From Ophiocordyceps camponoti-saundersi (nom. inval.) (taxonomy: Eukaryota > Ascomycota > Sordariomycetes > Hypocreales > Ophiocordycipitaceae): a stretch of 64,000 nucleotides of DNA. This document shows, piece by piece, positions 32,861 through 44,502 of this stretch. The stretch's first letter is position 1, and each line of letters starts with the position of its first letter. The stretch is from positions 124,001-188,000 of the forward strand of contig PDHQ01000007.1 of the NCBI GenBank assembly GCA_003339415.1, read 5' to 3'. The position numbers and the translations under genes are program-made. The notes beneath the pieces were generated by a model, which saw only the letters and a list, made by a program, of their open reading frames with translations, ran no database searches and had not been told where the DNA came from.

Positions 32861-35731
32861 ATGCGCTCTACGCCGTCCGTCGTCGTCGCCGCCGTCGCCC
32901 TCGCCGTTGCCTCGCATGCTTTGGATCCTGCACCCGTCTCCTTGCAGGCCAGCGACTGGTTCGTCTCGACCCTCGTCGTCGCCACTCGCCCTTGCTCTGG
33001 CTTCTTTGACTGACATCCGTTATTATCACCTACTTTCAGGCTGGGCATAGACGGCAACTGGTCCACCGTCTCTTTTCTCCTCGGCTCCGACTCGGAACTC
33101 GTCAACGTCCTCATCAGCACGACTCTTTCCGAATTCTGGGCCATTGGTTCGGGAGGATGCGCTGCCAGTTCGTCTCGTCTTTTCATCCTCGCCTCCTGGT
33201 CGCAGATACTGACTTGTCCCCAGACGATCCTCGTTGCAGCAATGCCCGTGGAGGGCTGTATAGCCCCAAAAAGTCCAAGCATTGGAAACCCATGGGACTT
33301 TGGCAGCTGGGCCTCACATACTTTGGTTACAACGACAACGGCGAGTATGGCCTCGACGCCGTCAACGCCTACAGCCCCATCACCAACATCGCCTTTGGCA
33401 TGTCCAATGTCCTCATGTCCGCCATCAACACGACCAGCCCCTATCTTGGCCTTTTCGGTCTGGGTATTCAGCAGGGCCGCTTTGGCGATCTCGTGGCCGA
33501 CTCTCCCATCACCCAGGCCGTCAAGACGTTTGGCTGGATTCCCAGTTACAGCTACGGCTACACGGCTGGCGCACATTACCGTATGATGCCCCCCTCCTTC
33601 TCTTGCCCCTTGCGCGCCTCATCGGCTGACCTTTACCCGCACAGGCAATACCGTGGTATCAACAACTCTTGGTGGCTATGACGCCGCCAGGTTCGTCCAG
33701 CATGATACCGCCTTCACCTTGACCCCCGGCGAGAGTATCCCCCGCACGCTCGTCCGAGGCATTCAGATGACTGCCAAGGACCGAGCCGATCGCCTCCCAA
33801 CCTGGAACTCGTCCACCGAGATCATGTCGAACTGGAGCAGCGCCTTCACTGCCATGATCGACAGCTCCACCCCCTATCTTTGGCTTCCTGAACCGATCTG
33901 CAATCACTTCGCCCAGAGTCTGAATCTGACCTACAACACCACCTTCGATCTCTACACCCTTCCCGACAGCCTCTACCGCAAGTATTCCGCCGACAACTCC
34001 CTCGCCCTCACCTTTAGCCTGACGAGCTTCGATAACCACGACAACTTTGACTCGCCGCTCGAGGTCCCGGGGATCGTCAACATCACCGTACCCCTCCGCG
34101 CCTTCGTCAGCTACCTCGAGTATCCTTACGCTCACGGGGCCATCGCCTACGGCGATCCGGCCGTGCCTTACTTTAGCCTGAGGAAGTCGGAGAACGACAG
34201 CTTCATCCTCGGGAGGGCCTTTCTGCAGGAGTCGTACCTCATCACCAAGTTTGACGAGGCCCTGTACTCCATTCACCAAGCCCTCTTTCCCGAGAACCCC
34301 GTATCCGACGCCAACCTCATTCCCATCCGACAGCCCAAGAACAGTCCTTACCCGCCGCCCCCGACGCCCAAATCAGCCGACGAGCTCACTCCGGCGCAGA
34401 TGATTGGCATCGCCGTCGGTGCCGTCCTGCTCTGCGTTGTCATCCTGGCTGCCTGGTACTACTGCCGCCGGAGATCACGGTCACATCAAGGCAGAAATAA
34501 AAAGGCGGAAGACGACGATCACAATGACTCGGCTTCCACCCTCGCCCCAGACTCGCCCAAGACGCCTGTGTCGAGGATATTGTCCAAGATGGGGTGTCGT
34601 AAGCAGTCCTTATCGCGGCGAGCCGTCGCCGACCCCGGCCGGCTTACCCTCCCGGTCGAAGAGATCCCCGTCGAAGCGCCCGACTGTCAGGTCTTCGAGC
34701 TGGCCGCCTCCGTTACCCCGGTCGAGCTCGATGCAGGAAGCGATGGCAACTCGATCGAAGAGACGGAGCTGGGTACCCACGACTCACGGCAGATAAGCCC
34801 TTACGAGCTGGCGAAGCTCAAGATCGAGCGACAGTTACGAGGCCCGGTGCCAGAATACACGCCGCCGACAAACGGTGTCGTCGTACCGTCCGATGGGAAG
34901 ACGGCGCCGGAAACGTCTTCGGCGACGCAGCCATCTCGGGCGGTCGACGAGCACCCGTCACCGGCGTCGCCAACAAGGTCTGCGGCCGGAGGCTGGGTAC
35001 CGGGCCACCTCTCGACGTCGGAACCGTCACCCGTCTCGCCCCGCGGGGATGGCGATCAACGATTCGGGACGCTTCCGTCTCCCGTTACGCTGCACATGCA
35101 CTCGAACGCAGTGCCCCCAGACGCCGGGGGCCACACCGATCAGCCCGACCACCTGTCCCTGAGAACGAGTCGCTCTCATCCAGAGAACCCGACGACGACG
35201 CACACGTTCGCAAGGGACTCGACGCATACGACTGCCAGGGACTCATCAACGGCACATCACCGCGTCACCATCGATCCCAACAAGGTCGTCTGTCTCGGAC
35301 CGCTGCCGGAAAATCTCCATATCGAGCGGCACAATATGCTGACGCGCCTCGTCGACGCCGACGGCCATGACATCTCCCTCGCTCTGTTCAACGCCGCCTC
35401 GGTGCCTTCGGAGGGCAGCCTGGGCAGCAACTACACGGAGGAAGAGGATCGGATGGTGGAGGAGCTAACGCGGCAGGCGAGCGTCTCGCAGGCCCGGTCT
35501 AGCTTCTCCCACCCTCGCGTCTCGTCCAGCAGGGAGGGAGACGAACGCCCTTCGCTGCCGCGCCACGCGGAGGAGTCGTCTTCGTCGTCGTCGCCGCCAC
35601 CACCATCACCCCAACCCCGTGACGGCCCGGAGCATCAAACAGGGCACGATGGTGGCCGCATCGACCCAGGCAGGGATCTGGTCCATGTGCCGCAACTGGC
35701 TGATAAGCGCTACAGCTGGGAGGACCAATAA
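32861..35731 (+). CDS. Membrane aspartic-protease-like protein lacking the first catalytic Asp
   Basis: Exons 32861-32958, 33040-33167, 33224-33580 and 33645-35731 (introns 81, 56 and 64 nt) give 889 residues. A signal peptide (VVVAAVALAVASHA) is followed by an A1-type lumenal or extracellular domain to about 425. The first active-site motif, normally DTG, reads VLISTTLSEFW, with Ser59 in place of Asp; the second, MIDSSTPYLWLP, keeps Asp267. Flanking A1 landmarks persist (YLGLFGLGIQ, SFILGRAFLQESYL). A single membrane helix (about 445-468, MIGIAVGAVLLCVVILAAW) is followed by CRRR and a disordered cytosolic tail of some 420 residues with Ser/Thr/Pro. It is likely inactive as a classical protease; a sensor or adhesion role is only a guess. 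Confidence 0.86.
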
Positions 35732-36833
35732 CGGTTGCGATTTTCCCCCTTGGTTTTATCCTGACACGAACCCTTGTTTTTTTCCTTTCCCGTTTCTCAT
35801 CATCGGCGCTCCCGATTATTCATTTCTCACCCCCTCCTTGTTATTGGGCTTCGTGCAACTGGGGAGGAAGAGGTGGCAAATAACACTAGCGACGGAGTTT
35901 CTATATTTTTTTTCTTCCATCTCGGCAGCGAGAGACGGGAGAGAGACGCGGGCGTTTGGGAATCTTAAGGGTCTTCAGTTTGCCCCCTAAGCAAACAAGC
36001 CCTTCTTTCCCTTCTCCCTTCTCTTCTCTTCTTATCCCTCCCCACTGTTGCTCTCTCTCATCTTCGAACCACTTTCTCGACTTGTTTTCTCCATGGATGA
36101 TCTGGGAGTTGATTCTTCGCATCTTTCCACACCATTTTCCGGGGGTTTCTCATTTCTTCGGGACGTCCGAGGGGAGTTTTGATTTCGCGTCGGCGTTATG
36201 AGCTCTCGTCATCCATTTTCTTGCAAACTCCCCCCCCCCCTTTTTTTTTTGGAAGACCACCACCATCATCATTATTATCACCATCTATATTATTTATTCT
36301 CACGTGTTCACGATCAGAGGTGGATTCAGTCATTGTCTGGGACTGGCCGGGGGTGTGTTTCTTATGGAAGAAGCTTGTCTTTTTTCTCTTGGGAAGAAAC
36401 ATGGGGTAAGAAGGCCATTGGTTTTTTTTTCTCTTTCTTCTTGATTTGGTTTTGGACTGGCTTCTCACATCCATTCCCCCCCATTTCATCCGTTGCGTCA
36501 TTGAGAGATGGGCGAGAGTCTTCTTTCTCTCGCGCTCTCTCTCTCTCTTACACCCACACTCAAACAAAACAAGACAAAAAAAGACAAGAGACAAACACAA
36601 ACAAACACATGAGCTCCAAATGCAGGTTCATCCTTTTCCTTGATTCGACTAGACTAGTCTCCTTCCATCAGCGGCGTAGACGAGTTTTCTTCTCCTTTTT
36701 CCAAATCCCCCTTTGGACGATGAGGGAAGGGAAAAATAACAATACAAATGAAATAAAGATGAAATGAACAACAATTCGAATCATAGACTATCTAAATGGT
36801 CAAGACCCAAGATTCATAATCGAGGGGAGAGAA
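35732..36833. other. Intergenic between convergent genes
   Basis: 1.1 kb of T- and CT-rich sequence, probably 3' UTRs of the protease-like gene and tah18. No gene recognised. Confidence 0.5.
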
Positions 36834-38939
36834 CTACCATATCTCCTGCCACCAAGTAAGCGTACGCAGTCGAGCGCCTCTCACGTCGTCGTCGGCGTCG
36901 GCCCCGACGACGGCGTCGAGCACGGCGGCACGACACGCGTCTGCCATCTTGGAGGAGCCGCCGCAGACGAGAAAGATGGGGTCGGCGGTGCGGACGAGGG
37001 CGGCGATGAGGTCTGCCTCGCGACGGACGAGGTGCTGGACGTAGACCTTTTCCGGCTGGTCTCTCGAGAAGGCGGTGAAGAGGAGGAGGTTATCCTCACG
37101 GGAGAGGGAGCGCCATTCGTCCGAGAAGAAGAAGTCTGATTCTCTGCTTCTGTTTCCGAAGAAGAGCATCGTCTGGCCTGGCTTTGACTTCTGATGAAGA
37201 TGGTGGGATAGGCGTTCGAGGATGAGGCTTCGGACGGGGGCGATGCCCGTGCCCGTGGCCATGGCGATGAGCGGGCGGGAGCTCGCTTCCGCTCCGTGGA
37301 CGGGCGACGACGCGGGACGGTGGCTGACGGTCAGGCGGCGGGGTGGGCTCAGGTGGGCGAGGTAGCGGGAGCAGAGGCCCTCGCGGGGTTTGCGGAGGAT
37401 GGTGCGGTAGCGGACCATTGCGACGAGGAGTTCGACGCGGGTGGTGTTGTTGGTGTTGTTGTTGTTGTCGTGGCTTTCACCTTGGTCAGTGTCTCTGCTG
37501 CTGTCGTCGTGGTTGGCGATGCTAAAGTCGCGGCCGCGTATGAGGGGAAAGACGTCGAGCAGGCGATGGGGGGGCACGCGGACGGAGCGAAAGTCGACGA
37601 GAACCTCGAGGATGGAGCGACGACAGCGGGTAGCGTAGTCGAAATAGTCGTCCAAGAATTCCGTCGTCGTCAGTTCCACGAGACGGTCGCGATGATCCGG
37701 CTCTGACGAGTAGTACGATATGGCTCTCAGAAAGGAGCGCCGAGGAACGGCTGCCAGGTCGATGCTTTGAATGAGCAGGTCGCGCAGCGTGCAGGGTGGC
37801 GGCGAGGGGACGACGAGGCCTGGCGGTAGCGCTTGGCAGAGGGAGAGGTCGAGAGCCATGTCGGCGACGGACTCCCAGCCCATGAGGGCGATGAGCTTGT
37901 CGGCTTCCTCTATGGGGTTCTTGGGGTAGATGGTGAGGCAGTCGCCGGGATTGCAATGGAGACGCTGGCCTGGGCCGCGGTTGGCTATGTCAAAGGATAG
38001 GAGACGGACGTCCTGCCAGTGAGCATCGGGCGTCATTCGTTTGCTGTCTACCAGGGTGGCCTTCCATCCGTCGGGGATGGATATGAGGTCCTCCTGTAAG
38101 GGGGGCTCGATTGATGCATCTCCTCCTCCCCCTCCCCCTCCCCCTTTCTCCTCAGCTCTGCTTAGAGCCGGTTCAAGAGACCAGCGAGGAGGCAGATTCT
38201 CGTCATCCGGCAAAGGCGGCAAGCCGTGAGGATGGGGATGATGCTCGAGAAGATGGCCTCTCAACTCGTCCGCCCAACGGACAAAGCTGCCGTCTATGCT
38301 GCGCCGGGCGCCGATGATGCATCAGCACGGTTTGGCATCCCTGGTCGAGCAATAAACGATAGCAATGGTGTATTTTCTTTACCCCTCTGGAAACTGTTCA
38401 TCGGCCTCGCACGGATCGAAAAACGTGGTGGCGCCGAGTTGCTGCAGCCGACGGACCAGCTTTCGGGCTGCCCAGTTGAAGCTGAGTGATGGACATGTTC
38501 GGTCAGACTCGTCGGAAGAACGGGATAAGGAGCCCAAGGACACACTTGACATAGGTGCTGTCTCCCAGACCGAAGCATGTGAAGCTCAGCTGGGAGAGAC
38601 ATTCAGGAGGCAACTTCTTGCGCAGCAGCTTTCTCCAGAAGACGAGGGCGTTGCGAGGCAGGTCGCCCTGGCCAAAGGTGGAGACGACGAAGATGACGAG
38701 ACGATGGCTGACGAGGGCCGGCTGTGAGAGGAGAGGGAAAAAAATTCAGTCTCTTGGTCTCTTGGAGGAAAAGAGTGCCATCAGAAGGGTGAGCGTACGA
38801 GGTCGACGGCATTGAGTTCTTGAACGAGGCTCTGGAACCGAAGGCGCTGACAGAGACGGCCAAGCTCCTCAGCCAGGTCCTGGGCATTGCCCGTCTCGGA
38901 TCCGTAGAGGAGCAGGATGGACCTGTCGGGGACGGCCAT
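36834..38939 (-). CDS. tah18: NADPH-dependent diflavin oxidoreductase Tah18/Ndor1
   Basis: Transfers electrons from NADPH through FAD and FMN to Dre2/anamorsin for cytosolic iron-sulfur assembly. Exons 38939-38799, 38721-38546, 38481-38383 and 38298-36834 (introns 77, 64 and 84 nt) give 626 residues. Flavodoxin part: LLYGSETGNAQDLAEEL (about 8-25), VVSTFGQGDLP, CFGLGDSTY, FNWAARKL. Then the FAD part: RDFSIAN, a variant of the RxYS motif, with an Asn/Asp-rich insert after it. The NADP part has ATGTGIAPVRSLI, MLFFGNRS, KVYVQHLV and FLVCGGSSKMA, ending in a Trp as in this family. The start ATG at 38939 lies five residues before the FMN loop strand. The fully conserved YS[IL]S serine block reads FSIAN, an odd but tolerable change. 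Confidence 0.93.
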
Positions 38940-40398
38940 GATGATGGGAGTTCGACACGAGATGGTGAGTGCATGGCCATTGAAGAAGTTTTGTCGTCGA
39001 TCTGGGGTTTGGGGCCGATGACCGGAGCCTCGCTGGTCTCGGTGGAGGAGGGCCGTGCAGCAGCGGGAATAAGGGCCGGTTGCTATTTAGCCGGGTACAA
39101 GAAGGCTCTGTGGGCCTGTGGCAGAGTGATTCTACAGATAAGGGTGAAAGATTCTCCGGGGCCGGGTTGTAGTGGTGGTGCTTTGCTATCCGTACATACG
39201 TACTTGGTCTTTACTGAGACACTGTCGGGTTTAATTTTTCTTCTTCTTGTATTAGGTAGTATCTCTTGATAGCTGGGTAAGATGATCAGATGAACGGTAT
39301 GTCTCTGACCCCTGCTTCGTGGCTTCTCTGAATCATGTCAACAAAGGCAGGCAGACCAGTGCTGAGGCGAGGCGAGCGTCGCTTGCCTTGTTGAAGTAAA
39401 GCAACTTGATGTCCATCACCGCATCACGGCATGACCCAAGAGAAAGTGAGTGAAAGTCCGCGGTTACGTAAGGATGCTCGCTTCTTTTTTCTTTTTCTTT
39501 TTCGCGCTTGCTCGTCACCTTATCCTGGCAAGCGCTGTCAAGTCCTGCTCTCCACTTTCCTGGGTACGTGTGTGTTTCAGATTAGGTGCTTGTCTATCTT
39601 AATCGTAGTATCTGCAGATAGGTAATGCGGGCTCACAGCGCGAGTCACTATCTTTAAGTACCTGATCTTGGTGTCCCCACCGTAGAGTGTGACAACCTTG
39701 TCGAAGTAAAAGCTACTAGGAGCGACCTTGAATGCTACCTGCGCTTGCTGAAATAAAGCTCTTGCTTGAGTGGACGGACAAGGCAGGCAGGCCAGGCAGG
39801 GCCCCGAACCACACACAGCAGTAGGTAGGTAGGTAGGTAGGTAGGTAGCACACACACACACACTCACAGAGCAGCAGCAGCAGCCAGCAGGAGAGTCCCA
39901 GCGTTGTAGGCGACCCCCCCCCCCCCACCCATCAGAGCACATAAGATAGAGAAAGAGAGAAAGAAGCCGGGCGGGTAAAAAAAGGATAAACTACAAAAAA
40001 AAAAAAAAAAAAAACTAATTCCCAGATATCGGCATCTTTTCATAGGCGTCGACCCCCTTTCTCTCTCTCTCTCTCCTCCTCCTCCTACCCCTACTTCTCT
40101 CCTCTCCTCTCCTCTCCTCTCCTCTTCCTTTTCCCTCTTACACACACATCCAACCGGTACAAAAAAATTCGTGTGTCTCCCGCACTGCGCACTTCTTCAA
40201 CCCTCTCCCTCCCCCCCCCTCAAACCTGATCTAGGGCACCAAGCTACCCTGACCCCCCCCCTCCATCTCCTCCTTCATTGCACCCACCACAAGTTCAACT
40301 CTCGCGAGCTTCCTCGTCTCTCTCCACCTAACCTTTTATCCACCCACCTTCCAAGGGAAAAAAAAGTCGATACAGCGACCGCCAGCCTCAAGTTCAAC
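38940..40398. other. Divergent promoter region of tah18 and the two-RRM gene
   Basis: 1.46 kb. It contains one TACGGATA-type 8-mer (39187-39194), a (GTAG)7 microsatellite (39821-39848), CA repeats, a 21-nt poly-A (39994-40014) and long CT tracts just upstream of the RRM gene. No gene recognised. Confidence 0.55.
39821..39848. repeat. (GTAG)7 microsatellite
   Basis: Seven GTAG units followed by a CA dinucleotide run. Confidence 0.9.
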
Positions 40399-41789
40399 AT
40401 GTCTGCTGCCAACGTGGAGAAGATCTCTGACGTCGCCGTCAACGAGCTTGCAACTGCTCTGGGCAATACCTCACTGAGCCAGTCTGCCGACGACAAGGCA
40501 GCCGCCAACGAGGCTGCTTCCGCCAGCGCTGCTGAGGGCCGTCGCCTGTATATCGGCAATTTGGCCTACGCCACACTCGAGGAGGAGTTGAGGGCCTTTT
40601 TCAAGGACTACCTTGTGTGCGTCTCCTTCTCTCTCTCTCTCTCTCGCGTTCTTTTGTCATCAAGGAAAAAAAAAACACCCCCCTCCCCCCTCTGCATCTA
40701 CCTGTCGCTTCATCACCAAGCAATATCGATATCCTCTCTGCCTCGTCAGGTGCACTTTCCCGCCTCACTAGTCTCGCGCTGACGCCATGCCTTGTCTTCT
40801 AGGGAGAACGTCTCGATCCCCAAGAACCCTCGCACGGATCGTCCCGTCGGCTACGCCTTCGTCGACTTGTCCACCCCCACCGAGGCCCAGCGCGCCATCG
40901 ACGAGCTCTCGGGCAAGGAGATACTTGGACGTAAGGTGTCCGTTCAACTTGCCCGCAAGCCAGAGTCGCCCGGCGAAAAGGCCGAGGTGTCCAACGGCGA
41001 CGTTTCCGGCAACGACGTTTCTCGCCGTCGTCCGTCTGGTCGTGGTCGCGGTCGCGGTCGCGGCCGCGTCGCCCGCAATGCCCGCGGCGGTCGCTATGGC
41101 GTGAGTCGCTCGAAGCGACGTTTCCGGAAACCACTGACGCTCGCTCAGGACGGAGGTGACGACAAGAGGGACGACGAGAACGCCGACATCGCAGTGACTG
41201 ACGCCTCCGCTGCGGCCGACGGCACCCATGAGGTGCAGCCTTTGAAGGACATTACGAACAAGAACCAGACTGACGACAACGCCAAGCACCTCAAGGCACA
41301 TGCTCGCCCCCAGCGTGAGCGTCGGGAGCGCGGCCCTCCCGCGGATGGCATCCCTTCTAAGAACAAGGTCATGGTTGCCAATCTGTCCTACGACTGCACC
41401 GAAGAAAAGGTGAGCATTACCCCAGACGGATACTTTTTGCTTGGGAGACCCGCCGCTGACATGAGCCCGCGTGACAGCTCAAGGACCTCTTCGAGGGATA
41501 CGGTTGCAGCTCGGCCAAGATTGCGCTCCGACCGATTCCCCGATTCATGATCAAGAAACTGCACGCCCGTGGTGAAGCCCGCAAGGGGCGCGGCTTCGGC
41601 TTCGTCACGTTGGCTTCGGAGGAGGAGCAGCAGAGGGCTGTGGCCGAGATGAACGGCAAGGAGGTTGACGGCCGTGAGATCGCCGTCAAGGTGGCCATCG
41701 ATAGTCCCGACAAGACTGACGAGGATGCCAACGCCCACCATGGCGAGGAGGCAGACAACAACGGCTGCGAGACTCTCATCACGGCCTAG
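40399..41789 (+). CDS. Two-RRM RNA-binding protein with RGR-rich linker
   Basis: RNA-binding protein of unknown target. Exons 40399-40616, 40803-41100, 41149-41409 and 41478-41789 (introns 186, 48 and 68 nt) give 362 residues. RRM1 (about 49-125): RNP2 LYIGNLAY, RNP1 PVGYAFVDL; the first intron interrupts it and splicing gives DYLVENVSIPKN. A basic RGRGRGRGRVARNARGG linker (about 155-170) precedes an acidic region. RRM2 (about 245-330): RNP2 VMVANLSY, RNP1 GRGFGFVTL. The second intron (48 nt) is a multiple of three without a stop, so retention would add 16 basic residues. A Ser/Ala-rich N-terminus and acidic C-terminus flank the domains. The pattern resembles fungal Sbp1/Nsr1-like single-strand RNA binders, but I cannot assign orthology. 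Confidence 0.87.
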
Positions 41790-42802
41790 GCTTGAGAGTG
41801 ACGCCCGCCGACGACTTGGAATGTGTCCTTGCTGGGATGAGCATACTTACAGTTTATGGCACGCGATTTTTCAATGATATCTCCTACGGTAGACGACGCT
41901 CGCTATACTCGTCGACGTCTTTTCTGACTTTGCTCTCGAGGACGCGGTTGCCTGGGATCAGGCCTTTTCCCCCTTTCCCCTCTCCCCCGGTTTTTTTTTG
42001 TTCATCCCCTTTTGCTCTCTCTCTCTCTCTCTCTCTCTCTTCCTCTCTCACACACTCTGTGCCTCTTTTCTTCTCTTACGCCTCGAGGGGAGGGACATGA
42101 TTGGGCCTTTCTCTTCCTCGGAATGTACCTGTATTTTCTCTTTTATTCCTTCTCCCACGAAAAAGGAAAAAAAAAACCCACCTAGCTGTAGAACAGGGGA
42201 AGAAAGGATGGAACGAAGGAAGGCAAAACTTTTCGGTGCCATAGTTTATTATCATGCGAGAGCAAACTAATACATACACGGCGCAGATGCTAACGTGCCT
42301 ACCAGTTGCTTGCATGCACTGATCCATACACAGATGCCTATATGTACGGATTATATCCGTCGTGTCTGTATCCGTAGATGTGATGCACTCAACCTACTAC
42401 TAGGTAGCCTACTTGGTAGGTAATGCAGATAGCTAATCTCTCCGATGGTCGTGTGACGTGCGAATAGCGGATGAGCTCAATTCCTCTTCATTTACGGATA
42501 TGTATGTATGTACATATAAATCTGCTACTAGCACAAAACAGCATGCAATGCGCTGGTCCTGGCGCTGGACGATGATAGGCTGGTACCTCTTTCGCTGCGC
42601 CGTCATGCGGGAGCCGACCAGCCGCAGAGTGGAATGAGCCTGGTATGTGCTTAATATGCCGAATATTAGGAGGCAAATACCGGCGCGGCATAACCTCTGT
42701 TTCACTCACCCACTCATCTCCCCCCCCCCCCCCCCCCCTCCCTTTCCATCTTCCCAGCAGGCAACAGAAGACGCAGCAGCGATTCTGCCAGCCATTGACG
42801 CC
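41790..42802. other. Intergenic between two plus-strand genes
   Basis: 1.0 kb. It has a CT run (42020-42040), two TACGGATA 8-mers (42369, 42493), and a 19-nt poly-C (42720-42738) 65 bp before the Arf-GAP start. No gene recognised. Confidence 0.55.
42720..42738. repeat. 19-nt poly-C in the leader of the Arf-GAP gene
   Basis: Uninterrupted C run ending 64 bp before the start codon. Confidence 0.9.
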
Positions 42803-44149
42803 ATGGCTTCAAAGGCCATGTGGGAGGTCGATCCGGAGACGCGATCCAAGGTAGGCCAGCGAGCGAGAGAGAGAGAGAGTTCGTGTGCTGGAAGTTGTAG
42901 TGGTGGCAGTGGACTGACCACCGCGATGTGCGCTTAGCTGGCCGCGCTGCAGAAAGAGTCGAAAAACAACGTCTGCTGCGACTGCGGCGCGCCGTCGCCG
43001 CAATGGGCGTCGCCCAAGTTCGGCGTCTTCATCTGCCTGTCGTGCGCGGGCGTGCACCGTGGGCTGGGCGTGCACATCTCCTTTGTGCGGAGCATCTCGA
43101 TGGACGCCTTCAAGGCGAGCGAGATTGAGCGCATGCGCGTGGGGGGCAACGAACGGTGGAGGACCTTCTTCGACGAACACTCCGACACGCAGATGAGGGG
43201 AATCAGCTGGGACGATGCCACCATCGCGGAGCGCTACAGTGGCGACGTGGGCGAGGAGTGGAAGGAGAGGTTGACCTGCAAGGTTGAGGGGCGCGAATAC
43301 GTGCCCGGGGCGGTCAAGAGGTCGTCACCCACGACGACGACGAGTACGTCTGCGGCCACGGCCACGGCCACGAGTCGGACTCGGGAGGCTGCGACGACGA
43401 CGACGCCGACGCCGTCGGCGGGTAGCCGAGGTCAGAGCCCGGCGGACGGGGTTGCGTCGCGCAAGGCTCGCGTCGACGACAAGTACTTTGCGCGTCTCGG
43501 CGCAGATAACGCTGCCCGGCCGGATCACCTACCGCCTAGCCAGGGGGGAAAGTACGCCGGCTTCGGCAATACGCCTGAGGCGGCGCCGGGTGGTGGTGGT
43601 CAGGCCGGGCTGCCCAACTTGGAGGAGATGCAGAAGGATCCAGTGGCGGCGTTGACCAAGGGTTTTGGCTGGTTTACGTCTACGGTGACGAAGACGGCTA
43701 AAAATGTGAATGACGGCTACATTCAGCCCACGGCCAAGAGCGTACGTTTTTTTTACTTTCTTTCTCTCCCCCTCTCTCGTCATTCAACCTGTTTCTTTTT
43801 AGTGGGCAGCGGCTGACGAGACGGAGGGGAGCAACGACAGATCGCCGACGGCGAATTCGCCAAGCAGGCCCAGCTCACGGCGACGCAGCTGGCGCGACAG
43901 GCGCAGGCGGCGGGAAAGAACGCGCACGAGGGCTTCAACAGGTTCGTCGACGGGGGTGGGTCAGACTACCGGCGGGTGGACGCGGCGCCGATGGACGCCA
44001 ACCGCAAGAGCTTCTGGGACGACTTCTCGAGCTTGGCGGAGCAGCAGCAGAAGCATAAGAGCAGCTCTTCTATCGGGACGAGCGCCATGGGCATGGGGAA
44101 GGGTGCGAAGGGGATGCAGAAGCAGACTGATGAATGGGATGATTGGTGA
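42803..44149 (+). CDS. gcs1: Arf GTPase-activating protein (Gcs1/ArfGAP1 type)
   Basis: Stimulates GTP hydrolysis on Arf and so drives COPI coat release in Golgi-ER traffic. Exons 42803-42850, 42938-43741 and 43841-44149 (introns 87 and 99 nt) give 386 residues. The zinc finger is C29-x2-C32-x16-C49-x2-C52, followed by GVHRGLG with the arginine finger R57 and by [11 protein letters not shown]. The middle is Thr/Ala-rich. Two amphipathic lipid-packing-type stretches follow: [21 protein letters not shown] and, after the second intron, [16 protein letters not shown]. The C-terminus ends in the WxxW-type EWDDW seen in Gcs1/ArfGAP1. The last acceptor (CGACAG at 43840) was chosen because it gives TAKS-IADGEF and an open frame to EWDDW; an earlier AG at 43802 leads to a wrong frame. 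Confidence 0.92.
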
Positions 44150-44502
44150 GCGGATTGTTTATCTTCTTCTGCTCCTTCTTTCTTCCTTTTCTTTCTTTCT
44201 TTACCCATTCCTTGGTCTTCTTGAGGTCTTGGGTTCTGTCGGAGTCTGGGCGTGTGAAAGGTTGGTTGGCTGGCTGTGGCAGAGGATTTCGTCTTCGTAG
44301 AAGGCTTCATGATGTTGATGAAGGGGTGGGAGAATAGTAGACCAATTTACCACATACATATACTCATACTCGTACATCATGCTGTGATGTCAGCGTCTTC
44401 GAATCGGTCACGTGCTGCTAAGAGCCGCTCAGAAGCCAATTGCTCGGCAAAGACTATTCCACGTTGCTTTAGACGTCGACATCCCCCTTCTCTCCCAGAG
44501 CC
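44150..44502. other. Short intergenic, promoter of the ETF beta gene
   Basis: 353 bp with T-rich sequence after the Arf-GAP stop and no other feature. Confidence 0.5.

Noticed and set aside
32707..33576. 289-codon minus-strand open frame over the protease-like gene
   Set aside because: Opposes spliced exons with signal peptide and A1 domain; itself low information.
43802..43840. Earlier acceptor AG at 43802 for the last Arf-GAP intron
   Set aside because: It continues in a frame that loses the conserved C-terminal segment; the acceptor at 43840 restores it.
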